DNA from: JAWLBW01 sp041687475
GTDB taxonomy: Bacteria > J088 > JAWLBW01
NCBI GenBank assembly: GCA_041687475.1
Contig: JAWLBW010000084.1
Span: forward strand, 1 to 15,717
Direction: 5' to 3'
Length of the DNA stretch: 15,717 bases
Positions 1 through 6,515 of the stretch are shown one piece after another; positions within the stretch are counted from its first letter, which is position 1, and each line of letters starts with the position of its first letter. Below the pieces are notes generated by a model. It ran no database searches. It had not been told where the DNA came from and saw only the letters and a list, made by a program, of their open reading frames with translations. The position numbers and the translations under genes are program-made.

Positions 1-2
1 TC

Positions 3-431
3 GAGTGCGAATTCATCTATTTCCAGAATCCCAAGGTGGCGGCCGCCGTCATTGTTACCTACGGCGACAAACTGGTGCTCTTGAAGCGGGCCATCGAGAC
101 GTCGCGCGGCAAGTGGGTCTTTCCGGGCGGCTACGTCGATCTGGGCGAAATGGTCAATGACGCGGCTGTGCGTGAGGCGCGTGAAGAGGCGTGTGTCGAC
201 GTCGAAATCGAGTCGCTGCTGAATGTCTATTCCTACCCCGACCGCCCGGTGGTCGTGATTGTGTACGTGGGCCGCATCGTGGGCGGATCGCCGGCAGCCG
301 GCGACGAATGCCTCGACTACGGACTCTTCAGCCCCGAACAGATTCCGTGGGACGAACTGGCCTTTCCCTCGACCCGCCAGGCGCTGGAAGAGTATCTCGC
401 CCGACGCGCCCGCTCTTCCGGTACGGTTTGA
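3..431 (+). CDS. Nudix hydrolase, 5'-truncated by the window edge
   Basis: The reading frame is open from the first in-frame codon of the window to the TGA at 429-431, so the true start lies to the left. A GTG at 36 is available but is probably internal, because the residues before it (CEFIYFQNPKVA) resemble the end of the short zinc-ribbon segment that precedes many Nudix domains (Cys, then ...NPK). The Nudix box spans about 129-197: Gly, five residues, Glu, seven residues, then REAREEACV. It fits Gx5Ex7REUxEExGU except that Cys replaces the last Gly. The REAREE glutamates that bind the divalent metal are intact. Nudix enzymes cleave nucleoside diphosphates linked to another moiety (NADH, ADP-ribose, oxidised dNTPs); the substrate cannot be told from this fragment. 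It is convergent with the GST gene. Confidence 0.9.
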   Translation, partial: ECEFIYFQNPKVAAAVIVTYGDKLVLLKRAIETSRGKWVFPGGYVDLGEMVNDAAVREAREEACVDVEIESLLNVYSYPDRPVVVIVYVGRIVGGSPAAGDECLDYGLFSPEQIPWDELAFPSTRQALEEYLARRARSSGTV

Positions 432-659
432 ATCGGTCGCGCTTCGCGCCCATTTGTATGTGAAGCGCGTTTAACAGGAGAGCGCCGGAATCGCAGAGGG
501 GTGGTGCCTGAAACGGCGCACGTACACTCTCCGAGCTTTTTTCTTCCTGCGTGCGACCGGGTTTGTCGGGTTTCGGGAAGGTTACCCGTGTCCACGGAGT
601 CGGGCACCGGGCCCTGTCGTGCAAGACCGTCTGACCCCTCTCCGGTAACCGTTGTAGCT

Positions 660-684
660 TACTCCCCTTCCAACAAGGGGAGTA
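660..684. repeat. Perfect 10-bp hairpin in the convergent spacer
   Basis: TACTCCCCTT (660-669) and AAGGGGAGTA (675-684) are exact reverse complements around a 5-nt loop, CCAAC. The position between convergent genes suggests transcription termination or 3'-end protection. There is no T-run on either strand, so it is not a standard intrinsic terminator. Confidence 0.6.
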
Positions 685-742
685 CCCCGGTAATCGGTGC
701 CTGACGGAAGCGGGCCATGTCGTGAAACCGTGCTGCACGCAA

Positions 743-770
743 CCTATCACGTTTCACCTATCACGTTTCA
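743..770. repeat. Tandem 14-nt duplication
   Basis: CCTATCACGTTTCA occurs twice head to tail (743-756 and 757-770). GTGAAAC at 722-728 is the inverse of the GTTTCAC inside each unit. The array is bracketed by two copies of CCGTGCTGCACGCA (728-741 and 781-794), giving a nested repeat cluster just past the GST stop codon. Confidence 0.7.
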
Positions 771-798
771 CCCCCTCCGACCGTGCTGCACGCAGCGG

Positions 799-1512
799 TC
801 AGGTCGAGCTGCCGTGATGCAGGGGCGGCAGGTGCGGCTGCGCCGCTTCCTTGACCCGGTTGTACCAGGCCAGCAGATTTTCATGTTCCTCGACCAGGTA
901 CCAGCCGTTGCAGCCCTCGAACGGTTCGAGCACGGCGAAGACCGAAAAGTCGGCGATACTCGGCTGCCTGCCCACCAGATACAGACCTTCGAGACGATCG
1001 CTGAGCATCTGCATGAGCTCTCCCAGGCGAGCTTTCAGGGCGGTAAGGTCCGAGGTTCCTCCGAAAAGGGCCATTTGCCGCGATACGATGGGCTGGAGGC
1101 GGCGGTAGGTCTTTTCGACGTCGCGGCCCGGGAAGTTGGCGTTTTCGAGTTCGGCCATGCGGCGGGCATTGCCCCGGTCAATGAATTTCATGGGGCCGAC
1201 CACACGCTGCAGCGATTCGTCGGCCCAGTCTTCCCAGAGCAGGGCCTGGGCCTGGTCGCGCCGCCCGCGGGGCATGATGGGCGGTGTCGGAAAGTGCTCT
1301 TCTAGATAGCGGGCGATGCGCGTGCTGTCGACGATGACGCGGCTTCCATCCTGGAGCACGGGCACCTTGCGCTGCCGGCTCAACAGAATGAGACGGTATC
1401 GATGCACCGGGTGCACGGGCACGCTTTCGTAGTCGAGGCCCTTGTAGTTGAGAATCGCCCGGATCTTGCCGCAGTAGGGCGAGATGTGAAACTGGTACAG
1501 CTTGAGGCTCAT
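799..1512 (-). CDS. Glutathione S-transferase family protein
   Basis: The 237-residue product opens with a thioredoxin-fold N-terminal domain (MSLKLYQFHISPYCGKIRAI), where SPYC holds a candidate catalytic Cys or Ser. It continues with KVPVLQDG, containing the cis-Pro (VPVL), and DSTRIARYLEEHFP, which matches the glutathione-binding Asp/Glu-Ser region. An all-helical C-terminal domain follows and includes PSIADFSVFA, the conserved Asp-containing N-capping motif of GSTs. Length and layout suit a soluble cytosolic GST; the substrate is unknown. I chose the ATG at 1512 because GGAGA lies 4 nt upstream and the first beta strand begins at once. An in-frame ATG at 1551 would add 13 residues and also has a weak TAAGG. 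It is the last gene of the minus-strand cluster, just after the nitrilase gene. Confidence 0.9.
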   Translation of the reverse strand: MSLKLYQFHISPYCGKIRAILNYKGLDYESVPVHPVHRYRLILLSRQRKVPVLQDGSRVIVDSTRIARYLEEHFPTPPIMPRGRRDQAQALLWEDWADESLQRVVGPMKFIDRGNARRMAELENANFPGRDVEKTYRRLQPIVSRQMALFGGTSDLTALKARLGELMQMLSDRLEGLYLVGRQPSIADFSVFAVLEPFEGCNGWYLVEEHENLLAWYNRVKEAAQPHLPPLHHGSST

Positions 1513-1562
1513 GGCGTCTCCGGGTACGAATGGATTTACGCGTTCAGTCATACCTTACCGCA

Positions 1563-2387
1563 TCATGGCTTGAGTTTATAGGTCTGGGGTACCCGGTCGG
1601 TCCACACGGGTATGCGCCGTCTGACATCGTTCATGACCGCGCGGTCGAGGTCGGCCCAGTCGGCGCCCGAACGACTCAGCCGCTCGCAAAGTACTTCGCC
1701 CCACGGATCGATGATTGCCGAGCCGCCGCCGTACTCGAGCGTCACGTCGCCCCGTACCTCGGTGCCTGTGCGGTTGCAGCCGATCACGAACACCTGGTTT
1801 TCGATAGCCCGCGCCCGTAGCAGCGTTCGCCAGTGATCGAGGCGGGCACGGGGCCATTGAGACGGAATGATGAGCACCTCTGCGCCCCGCTCGCACAGGG
1901 TGCGAAGAAGCTCGGGAAAACGCAGATCGTAGCAGATGACGATGCCGAGTCGACCGACGGAGGTCGAAGCAATAAGCGGCGTCCTGCCCGAGTGGTAATG
2001 CAGGTGTTCGCCGCCGGGGGTGAACAGGTGAATTTTGCGATACTGCCCGCTGATGGCGCCGTCGGCGTCGATTACGTAGGCGGTGTTGTACACGCGGCCC
2101 CGGGCGTGCTCATAAGACGACCCCACGACGGTCATCGTATGATTACGTGCAAACCGGCGAATTTCCTGCACGGCCGATTCGCTTTCGGCCACCAGACGAT
2201 CGACGTCGGTGTTGATGAGGCTCGATGTCCACATCTCGGGCAGCACGGCCAGTCGTACGCCGGCATCGGCGAGGCGTTTGAGGCCGCGCAGGGCCTTGCG
2301 AAGGTTACCGGCTACGTTGCCGCGTTCGACGTCGAACTGCACGTAGCCGGCGCGCAGCACCGCATCGTTCAGGTAAGGCTCGGCCAT
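1563..2387 (-). CDS. Carbon-nitrogen (nitrilase family) hydrolase
   Basis: The 274-residue protein has the complete nitrilase-superfamily triad: Glu51 in LPEMW, Lys118 in YRKIHLF, and nucleophile Cys152 in ICYDLRFPE. The motifs NTAYVID, RLGIVICYDLRFPE and RARAIENQVFVIGCNRTG put it in the branch with omega-amidases and Nit-type amidases rather than true nitrilases. Such enzymes hydrolyse small amides, such as alpha-ketoglutaramate or deaminated glutathione, in the cytosol. Next to a GST-like gene, a deaminated-glutathione amidase role is possible but is only inference. The ATG follows the UPF0102 stop directly (TGA then ATG), and GGAG sits 8 nt before the start. The gene ends 11 nt before the earliest possible GST start. 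Family assignment is firm; substrate is open. Confidence 0.93.
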   Translation of the reverse strand: MAEPYLNDAVLRAGYVQFDVERGNVAGNLRKALRGLKRLADAGVRLAVLPEMWTSSLINTDVDRLVAESESAVQEIRRFARNHTMTVVGSSYEHARGRVYNTAYVIDADGAISGQYRKIHLFTPGGEHLHYHSGRTPLIASTSVGRLGIVICYDLRFPELLRTLCERGAEVLIIPSQWPRARLDHWRTLLRARAIENQVFVIGCNRTGTEVRGDVTLEYGGGSAIIDPWGEVLCERLSRSGADWADLDRAVMNDVRRRIPVWTDRVPQTYKLKP

Positions 2388-2768
2388 TCAGGAAACTCCG
2401 AATGCATTTTCAACATGATCAACTTGCCAGCTTCCGCGGCGTTCCTGCAAGGCTATCAGATCGAAGCGTACGGGCACCTCTCGCGCAAGGCTTGCCGTAA
2501 AAGCCTCTGCCGCTGCGATGAGCCTGCGGCGCTTGCCCGTCGTGAGGCTTTCGAGGGCGCCGCCGAACGCCAGGCTGCGGCTGGTGCGTACCTCGATGAA
2601 GCACAGCGTGCCCTCGGGTGACCAGGCAATCAGGTCAATCTCGCCGTGCCGGGTGCGCCAGTTACGCGCTTCGATGCGGAAGCCCGAGGCTTCAAGATGC
2701 TCGGCGGCACGGGCTTCGCCCCATTCGCCGAGTTGCCGCTTCGCGGCGGCCGAAGAGCGCCGGCTCAC
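2388..2768 (-). CDS. yraN: UPF0102 / YraN family endonuclease-like protein
   Basis: The 126-residue protein carries the hallmarks of UPF0102: an N-terminal GEWGEARAAEHLEASG, then RNWRTRHGEIDLIAW, then LCFIEVRTS. The last two match the GEIDLI and F-x-EVK/R signatures of the restriction-endonuclease-like fold, with the Asp and Glu expected to bind metal. Its biochemical role is poorly defined, though DNA processing has been suggested for the family. The start is GTG at 2766-2768, overlapping the rnhB stop by 4 nt (GTGA). rnhB-yraN adjacency is common in bacteria and supports both calls. The length is normal for the family. Confidence 0.93.
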   Translation of the reverse strand: MSRRSSAAAKRQLGEWGEARAAEHLEASGFRIEARNWRTRHGEIDLIAWSPEGTLCFIEVRTSRSLAFGGALESLTTGKRRRLIAAAEAFTASLAREVPVRFDLIALQERRGSWQVDHVENAFGVS

Positions 2769-3445
2769 GAGGGATCCAGCTCCATCTGTTCAAAAGCTGC
2801 TTCGTCGCCTCCGGCCACACCGCGGAAGGAAAGGCGGTGCAGCTCACAGGGCCCGTGCGCACGCAGTGCCGCCCAGTGTTCGGCCGTGCCGTAACCCTTG
2901 TTCGAGGCGAACCGGTACATCGGAAATCGCTCGTGCCACTCGGTCATGAGGCGGTCGCGGTATACCTTGGCCACGATGCTGGCGGCGCCGATGGACTTCG
3001 AACGGCTGTCGCCCTGCACGAGCGCCAACTGCGGCACGGCTACCCCGGGCAGCTTGAGCTTGCCGTCGACCAGCAGAAACTCGGCCTGGGGGACGAGCCG
3101 GCCCAGCGCGATGCGCATGGCCTCGAAGCTCGCTTGCAGAATGTTGATGTCGTCGATAACGCGGTTGTCGACCACGCCGACGCCGACCGCCACGGCATGC
3201 CGGCGAATCAGCCGGTCGAGGCGTTCGCGCTCGGCGGGCGCCAGTTTCTTCGAGTCGTCGATATCGGCCACGAACTGCGCCCGATGGTTTCGCAGAACGA
3301 CCGCGGCCGCGACGACCGGGCCAGCGATACAGCCGCGACCAACCTCGTCGACGCCGGCGATGACGGTAAGCCCCCGCCGCCGCAGCTGTGCTTCGACGGC
3401 ACGGTTTTCGTCCAGGGTGAAGAGTTCGCCGACCATCATGCGCAT
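2765..3445 (-). CDS. rnhB: Ribonuclease HII
   Basis: RNase HII removes ribonucleotides from DNA and RNA primers from RNA-DNA hybrids. All landmarks are visible, numbered from the ATG at 3445: GVDEVGRG with Asp33 and Glu34, DSKKL (64-68), LLVDGK with Asp127, and GDSRSKSIGAASIVAKVYRD with Asp164. Together these form the DEDD active site. The start is uncertain. The frame extends to a GTG at 3496 just past the permease stop, but neither site has a clear ribosome-binding sequence, and the extra 17 residues do not look conserved. ATGs at 3445, 3439 and 3436 cluster about 30 residues before GVDEVGRG, closer to family norms. TACAAT lies 6 nt before the ATG at 3439. The gene overlaps yraN by 4 nt. 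Confidence 0.95.
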   Translation of the reverse strand: MRMMVGELFTLDENRAVEAQLRRRGLTVIAGVDEVGRGCIAGPVVAAAVVLRNHRAQFVADIDDSKKLAPAERERLDRLIRRHAVAVGVGVVDNRVIDDINILQASFEAMRIALGRLVPQAEFLLVDGKLKLPGVAVPQLALVQGDSRSKSIGAASIVAKVYRDRLMTEWHERFPMYRFASNKGYGTAEHWAALRAHGPCELHRLSFRGVAGGDEAAFEQMELDPS

Positions 3446-3499
3446 ATTGTAGCAGCTGACGGCGACAGCCCGCCCGCATACCGCCGCAGGTGCCACCGG

Positions 3500-4327
3500 T
3501 TAACGCAGGCTGCGTATCGTAAGGCCCAGAACGGCGAAGGCGGCGGCTACGCGAGTCTGTGCGGCCCCCACCGGCAGGTCCCAGAAGAAGGCGGCCAGGT
3601 AGCCGCCGAAACCGGCCACGGCGCCGAAAAGGGCGGCCAGCAAAGCAGCCAGCGGCAGCATGCGGGTAATGCCGAGCGCTCCTACGGCAGGCAGGGTCGA
3701 GAAGGCGAAGACAGGCAGCATGCCCAGGGCACGGGTCGCCACCGCATCCATGAGTATGATGAGACCGAACAGCATGCCCTGCAGCAGGCGCACGGGCAGT
3801 CCCTGTACACGGGCGCTTTCGGAGTCGAAGCTTGTGAACACCAGTCCGCGCCAGAAGAGCAGGGCGAGCAGCAGGGTAACGGCGGCGCCTGCGGCAAGTG
3901 CCTGCAGATCGCTCGGGCGCACGAGTACCCCGGTGCCGAAGAGAATGCCGTGAATGTCGTGGGCTTCCTGTGCGATGCGGCTGCCTGCGATGACGGCGAG
4001 AGCGCCCGCCCCGATGTACACCAGGGCCAGCAGTGCCTCGCGGGTTACTTTCAGTCGCTCGGTGTCGACGAAAAGAATCATTCCGGTGGCGACCGTGAGC
4101 AGTCCGGCGCCGAGCACCGGACTGACGTGAAACCCGGCGACGATTTCGACCCAGAATGCGGCCGCCACCCCCAGCCCCGCGCTCTGCGCAAGCGCGGCGC
4201 TCAGGAACACCATGCGCCTGAGCACGATGAAGATGCCGAGAAGCCCGAGCGCCAGCCCGGCAATGGCCCCGGCCAGCAGCGGATCGCGAAAGAGATCGAA
4301 GGCGCTGAGCAGTTCCTGCACGTTCAT
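3500..4327 (-). CDS. Metal ABC transporter permease, ABC-3 family (ZnuB-like)
   Basis: The 275-residue protein is hydrophobic throughout, with roughly seven to eight membrane spans. An early segment reads GLALGLLGIFIVLRRMVFLS followed by AALAQSAGLGVA, as in the ZnuB/MntB permease family that moves Zn2+, Mn2+ or Fe2+ across the inner membrane. The mid-protein HDIHGILFGTGVLV and the late ALGMLPVFAFSTLPAVGALGI also fit that family. It would form a homodimer bound to the ATPase encoded upstream. The ATG overlaps the ATPase stop by 4 nt (ATGA), and GGAG lies 7 nt before it. The metal cannot be read from the sequence. No substrate-binding-protein gene is linked within the window. Confidence 0.92.
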   Translation of the reverse strand: MNVQELLSAFDLFRDPLLAGAIAGLALGLLGIFIVLRRMVFLSAALAQSAGLGVAAAFWVEIVAGFHVSPVLGAGLLTVATGMILFVDTERLKVTREALLALVYIGAGALAVIAGSRIAQEAHDIHGILFGTGVLVRPSDLQALAAGAAVTLLLALLFWRGLVFTSFDSESARVQGLPVRLLQGMLFGLIILMDAVATRALGMLPVFAFSTLPAVGALGITRMLPLAALLAALFGAVAGFGGYLAAFFWDLPVGAAQTRVAAAFAVLGLTIRSLR

Positions 4328-5037
4328 CGGTCGACTCCGTCGCCGTACCGTCGGCGGAAGACGGGCGATTCGAAGACCTCGGCCGGAGTGCCGGCAATGA
4401 CCGACTGCAGCTCACGGTCGAGAAACAGTACCCGATCTGCCACGTCGCGGGCGACGCCGAGAAAATGGCTCACCATGACAACGGCGATGCCGTGTTCGTG
4501 CCGCAGGCGGTCGATGAGTTCCATCGATTCACGTTCGGCAACCGAGTCCATGGCGGCCGTGGGCTCGTCGAGAAAGGCCACGGTTGCCCGGCCGGCCAGC
4601 ATTCTTGCCAGCATGACCCGCTGCTTCTGTCCTTCCGACAGCTCGTGAAACTGGCGATCGTAGAGCTCTTCGGCGCCGGCTTCGCGCAGGCAGGCCAGTG
4701 CCCTCATGCGCCGGGGCTTGCCTGAAAACCGCAGAAACGACCAATCGCGGTCTTCGCCGAGGGACACGACCTCGATCGCCCGCAGCGGCACGATGGGGTC
4801 GAGCCCGGCCCGTTGGGGAATGTAGGCCGGGCGCCACCGGGCGCCGTGAGTCACCCTGCCCCCTACGGGCGACTGCAGCCCGAGCAGGGTACGGAAGAGG
4901 GTCGTCTTGCCCGAGCCGTTTCGCCCGATGACCGCCCAGAATTCGCCGTCGCGTATCTTGATGTCGAGGGCAGGCAGCAGCGCCTTGCCTGCGTAGCCGA
5001 AAGTCAGGCTTTCGGCCGTGAGAACCGATGATTCCAC
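4324..5037 (-). CDS. Metal ABC transporter ATP-binding protein (ZnuC-like)
   Basis: The 237-residue nucleotide-binding domain is complete: Walker A GRNGSGKT (38-45), Q-loop YIPQ with Gln75, signature LSEGQKQR (133-140), Walker B VAFLDEP with catalytic Glu158, D-loop AAMD (161-164) and switch His191. The ABC signature has Glu in place of the usual second Gly/Ser (LSEGQ), as seen in many metal-family ATPases. It powers import through the overlapping permease. The start is GTG at 5035-5037, with a good GGGG 6-7 nt upstream; no better ATG exists. The DUF2946-like gene ends 80 nt upstream on the same strand and is probably part of the same transcript. Confidence 0.93.
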   Translation of the reverse strand: MESSVLTAESLTFGYAGKALLPALDIKIRDGEFWAVIGRNGSGKTTLFRTLLGLQSPVGGRVTHGARWRPAYIPQRAGLDPIVPLRAIEVVSLGEDRDWSFLRFSGKPRRMRALACLREAGAEELYDRQFHELSEGQKQRVMLARMLAGRATVAFLDEPTAAMDSVAERESMELIDRLRHEHGIAVVMVSHFLGVARDVADRVLFLDRELQSVIAGTPAEVFESPVFRRRYGDGVDR

Positions 5038-5117
5038 AAATTTCCCCAGTATGCCGTCACCGCACCCACGAGGCGCAGGCGGCAGACACGTTCAATTCGG
5101 CAATACCTGCCGCATCG

Positions 5118-5408
5118 TCAACCGAGGGCAGGAACCGGGGGAGAAAGCGTGGGCGCGAGCCGGAAGAGCTTGCGGTATTCGGGTTGCCGCGCGTCGCGCC
5201 TCGGTTCGGTAAGCGAGGCCCACTGCGACGGCAGGCCTGTCTGCGCGCCGCCGGCGTCGCGAATCGCCGTGGTGGGGGCAATCTGGCAGAGGGCGCACTC
5301 GGCGCGCACGTCGACCGACCCTGCCGCGGCATGTTTATGCGACGCGGCAGGAAAACCGCTCACGAAGAGCAGCAGCATGGTCAGTATGGCGAAAGCGGCG
5401 CGGCCCAT
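5118..5408 (-). CDS. Small secreted Cys/His protein, DUF2946-like
   Basis: The 96-residue product starts with a clear signal peptide (MGRAAFAILTMLLLFVSGFPAAS), then a short SHKH stretch and a CALC (CxxC) motif near residues 38-41. The tail is Pro-rich (RLAPTLSPPVPALG). This layout resembles small DUF2946-type periplasmic proteins, often found near metal transport genes. The match is by eye and moderate. A metal-binding role is inferred from Cys, His and context: it stands directly upstream of the metal ABC genes, where a binding-protein gene would normally be. Only this short C-terminal part of a much longer antisense frame is real; the rest lies over the histidine kinase gene. A good -35/-10 pair places the expected transcript start at or next to this ATG. 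Confidence 0.6.
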   Translation of the reverse strand: MGRAAFAILTMLLLFVSGFPAASHKHAAAGSVDVRAECALCQIAPTTAIRDAGGAQTGLPSQWASLTEPRRDARQPEYRKLFRLAPTLSPPVPALG

Positions 5409-5414
5409 GCTGCC

Positions 5415-5443
5415 ACTGTAGCAGCGGCGCAGCCCCATGGCAA
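5415..5443 (-). promoter_or_regulatory. Candidate sigma-70 promoter for the metal cluster
   Basis: On the minus strand, TTGCCA (5443-5438) and TACAGT (5420-5415) are separated by exactly 17 nt, matching 5/6 and 4/6 of the sigma-70 consensus. The predicted start falls near 5408, the first base of the DUF2946-like ATG, so the mRNA may be leaderless or the start codon may lie elsewhere. Confidence 0.55.
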
Positions 5444-5546
5444 ACCGCTTTACCCGTTTCGTTCGGACCCCGGGCCGGTTCGCGCCGACGGGGGCGAGGG
5501 CCTCTTCCGGTGGCGCCGTACCCGACGAAAGGAGTAGGATCAATCG

Positions 5547-6515
5547 ATGGCGTTTCGTATTCGCGCTCGCGATATGCAGGAGTACCGGCGCATCGCGCTG
5601 TGGATTCTCTTTTTCATGATCGTGCCGGCCGTGTCCATCGGCTCCATCGGCATTCTGATTCTTGCCTTCAGCCGACAGACCGTCGACATCGTGCTGGGCG
5701 TGCTCGTTCTGTCCTTCGTGGCGGCGCTGGCGGCGGGCGTGACGGTCACCATGCTGCATCTGCGCCGCCGCGCCCAGGAGCACACGTTGCAGCGCGACTT
5801 CGTCAGCAAGGTGTCGCACGAGTTGCGCACCCCGCTGACAAGCATTCGCATGTTCATCGAGACGCTGCAGCTCGGCCGGCTCGACGACAATCCGCAGGAG
5901 CGGCAGGAGGCGCTGGCGTTCATGGCGAGCGAAACGGCGCGCCTCACGGGCATGATCAACCGGCTGCTCGACTGGGGTCGCATCGAAGCCGGTAAACGCA
6001 TTTATGTCATGCGGCGTTTTCCGGTCGAGCGTTTGAGCGAGCAGGCTCTCGCCAGCCTCGAGGCGGCCCGCAAACTGCACGATTTTGACGTGTCGGTCGA
6101 GGTTGCGTCGGGTTTCCCCGAGCTGTGGGCAGATCTCGATGCATTGACCGAGGCCCTGAGCGATCTTCTGCACAACGCAGTCAAGTACACCGGGGTCGAG
6201 AAGCGTATCGTCTTGCGGGCCTGGTACGACGAGCGCTTCCTTTACTTTGCCGTTTCCGATAACGGCATCGGCATCTCGCAGCGCGAACACCGGGCCGTTT
6301 TTGAGAAGTTCTACCGTATTTACGACCCCGTTCTGCGCGATATTGAAGGCAGCGGCCTCGGGTTGGCCATGGTGAAGCGAATCGTCGAGGCCCATCATGG
6401 CAGGGTCATGCTCGACAGCGAGCTCGGCAAGGGCTCGACTTTCACGATCAGACTGCCCCGCCGCAGGCATGAGTATCGGAGTGAATATGAACAGGCAACG
6501 CGTCTTGCTGATTGA
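5547..6515 (+). CDS. Sensor histidine kinase with two membrane helices
   Basis: The 322-residue kinase has TM1 at about 16-41 and TM2 at about 46-70, joined by only four or five residues (SRQTV). It then has a HisKA dimerisation helix with phospho-acceptor His91 in SHELRTPLTS, the N box with Asn210 in LLHNAVKYT, G1 DNGIG (238-242), the F box (FEKFYR) and G2 GSGLGL (268-273). It should autophosphorylate and pass phosphate to the downstream OmpR-type regulator, whose gene it overlaps by 29 nt. With no extracytoplasmic domain it probably senses within the membrane or through a partner. AAAGGAG (5528-5534) is somewhat far from the ATG, but TAGGAT is nearer. It is divergent from the metal cluster. 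Confidence 0.95.
   Translation: MAFRIRARDMQEYRRIALWILFFMIVPAVSIGSIGILILAFSRQTVDIVLGVLVLSFVAALAAGVTVTMLHLRRRAQEHTLQRDFVSKVSHELRTPLTSIRMFIETLQLGRLDDNPQERQEALAFMASETARLTGMINRLLDWGRIEAGKRIYVMRRFPVERLSEQALASLEAARKLHDFDVSVEVASGFPELWADLDALTEALSDLLHNAVKYTGVEKRIVLRAWYDERFLYFAVSDNGIGISQREHRAVFEKFYRIYDPVLRDIEGSGLGLAMVKRIVEAHHGRVMLDSELGKGSTFTIRLPRRRHEYRSEYEQATRLAD
6478..6481 (+). promoter_or_regulatory. Ribosome-binding site deciding the response-regulator start
   Basis: GGAG lies 5 nt before the ATG at 6487, inside the 3' end of the kinase gene. It favours that start over the in-frame ATG at 6469, and the receiver domain begins directly after it. Confidence 0.7.

Larger units (their letters stand above)
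432..798. other. Gene-free convergent spacer with short repeats and dyads
   Basis: This 367-nt stretch lies between the stop codons of two convergent genes, and I see no convincing coding frame. It holds a perfect 10-bp hairpin (660-684), a 14-nt tandem duplication (743-770), and two copies of a 14-nt sequence with the palindromic core CGTGCtGCACG (728-741 and 781-794). It also has two inverted pairs that would cross if both formed: GGTTACC 580-586 with GGTAACC 644-650, and GGCACCG 603-609 with CGGTGCC 695-701. Confidence 0.6.

Noticed and set aside
660..684. Hairpin considered as an intrinsic terminator
   Set aside because: Neither strand has a T-run after the stem.
2844..4415. Long minus-strand frame rich in Arg
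   Set aside because: It is an out-of-frame shadow of rnhB and the ABC genes with Arg/Ala/Gly-biased composition and no domain.
2618..4648. Very long open frame on the + strand
   Set aside because: It is antisense to yraN, rnhB and the ABC genes, all with clear family motifs. It has no recognisable domain; high GC removes chance stops.
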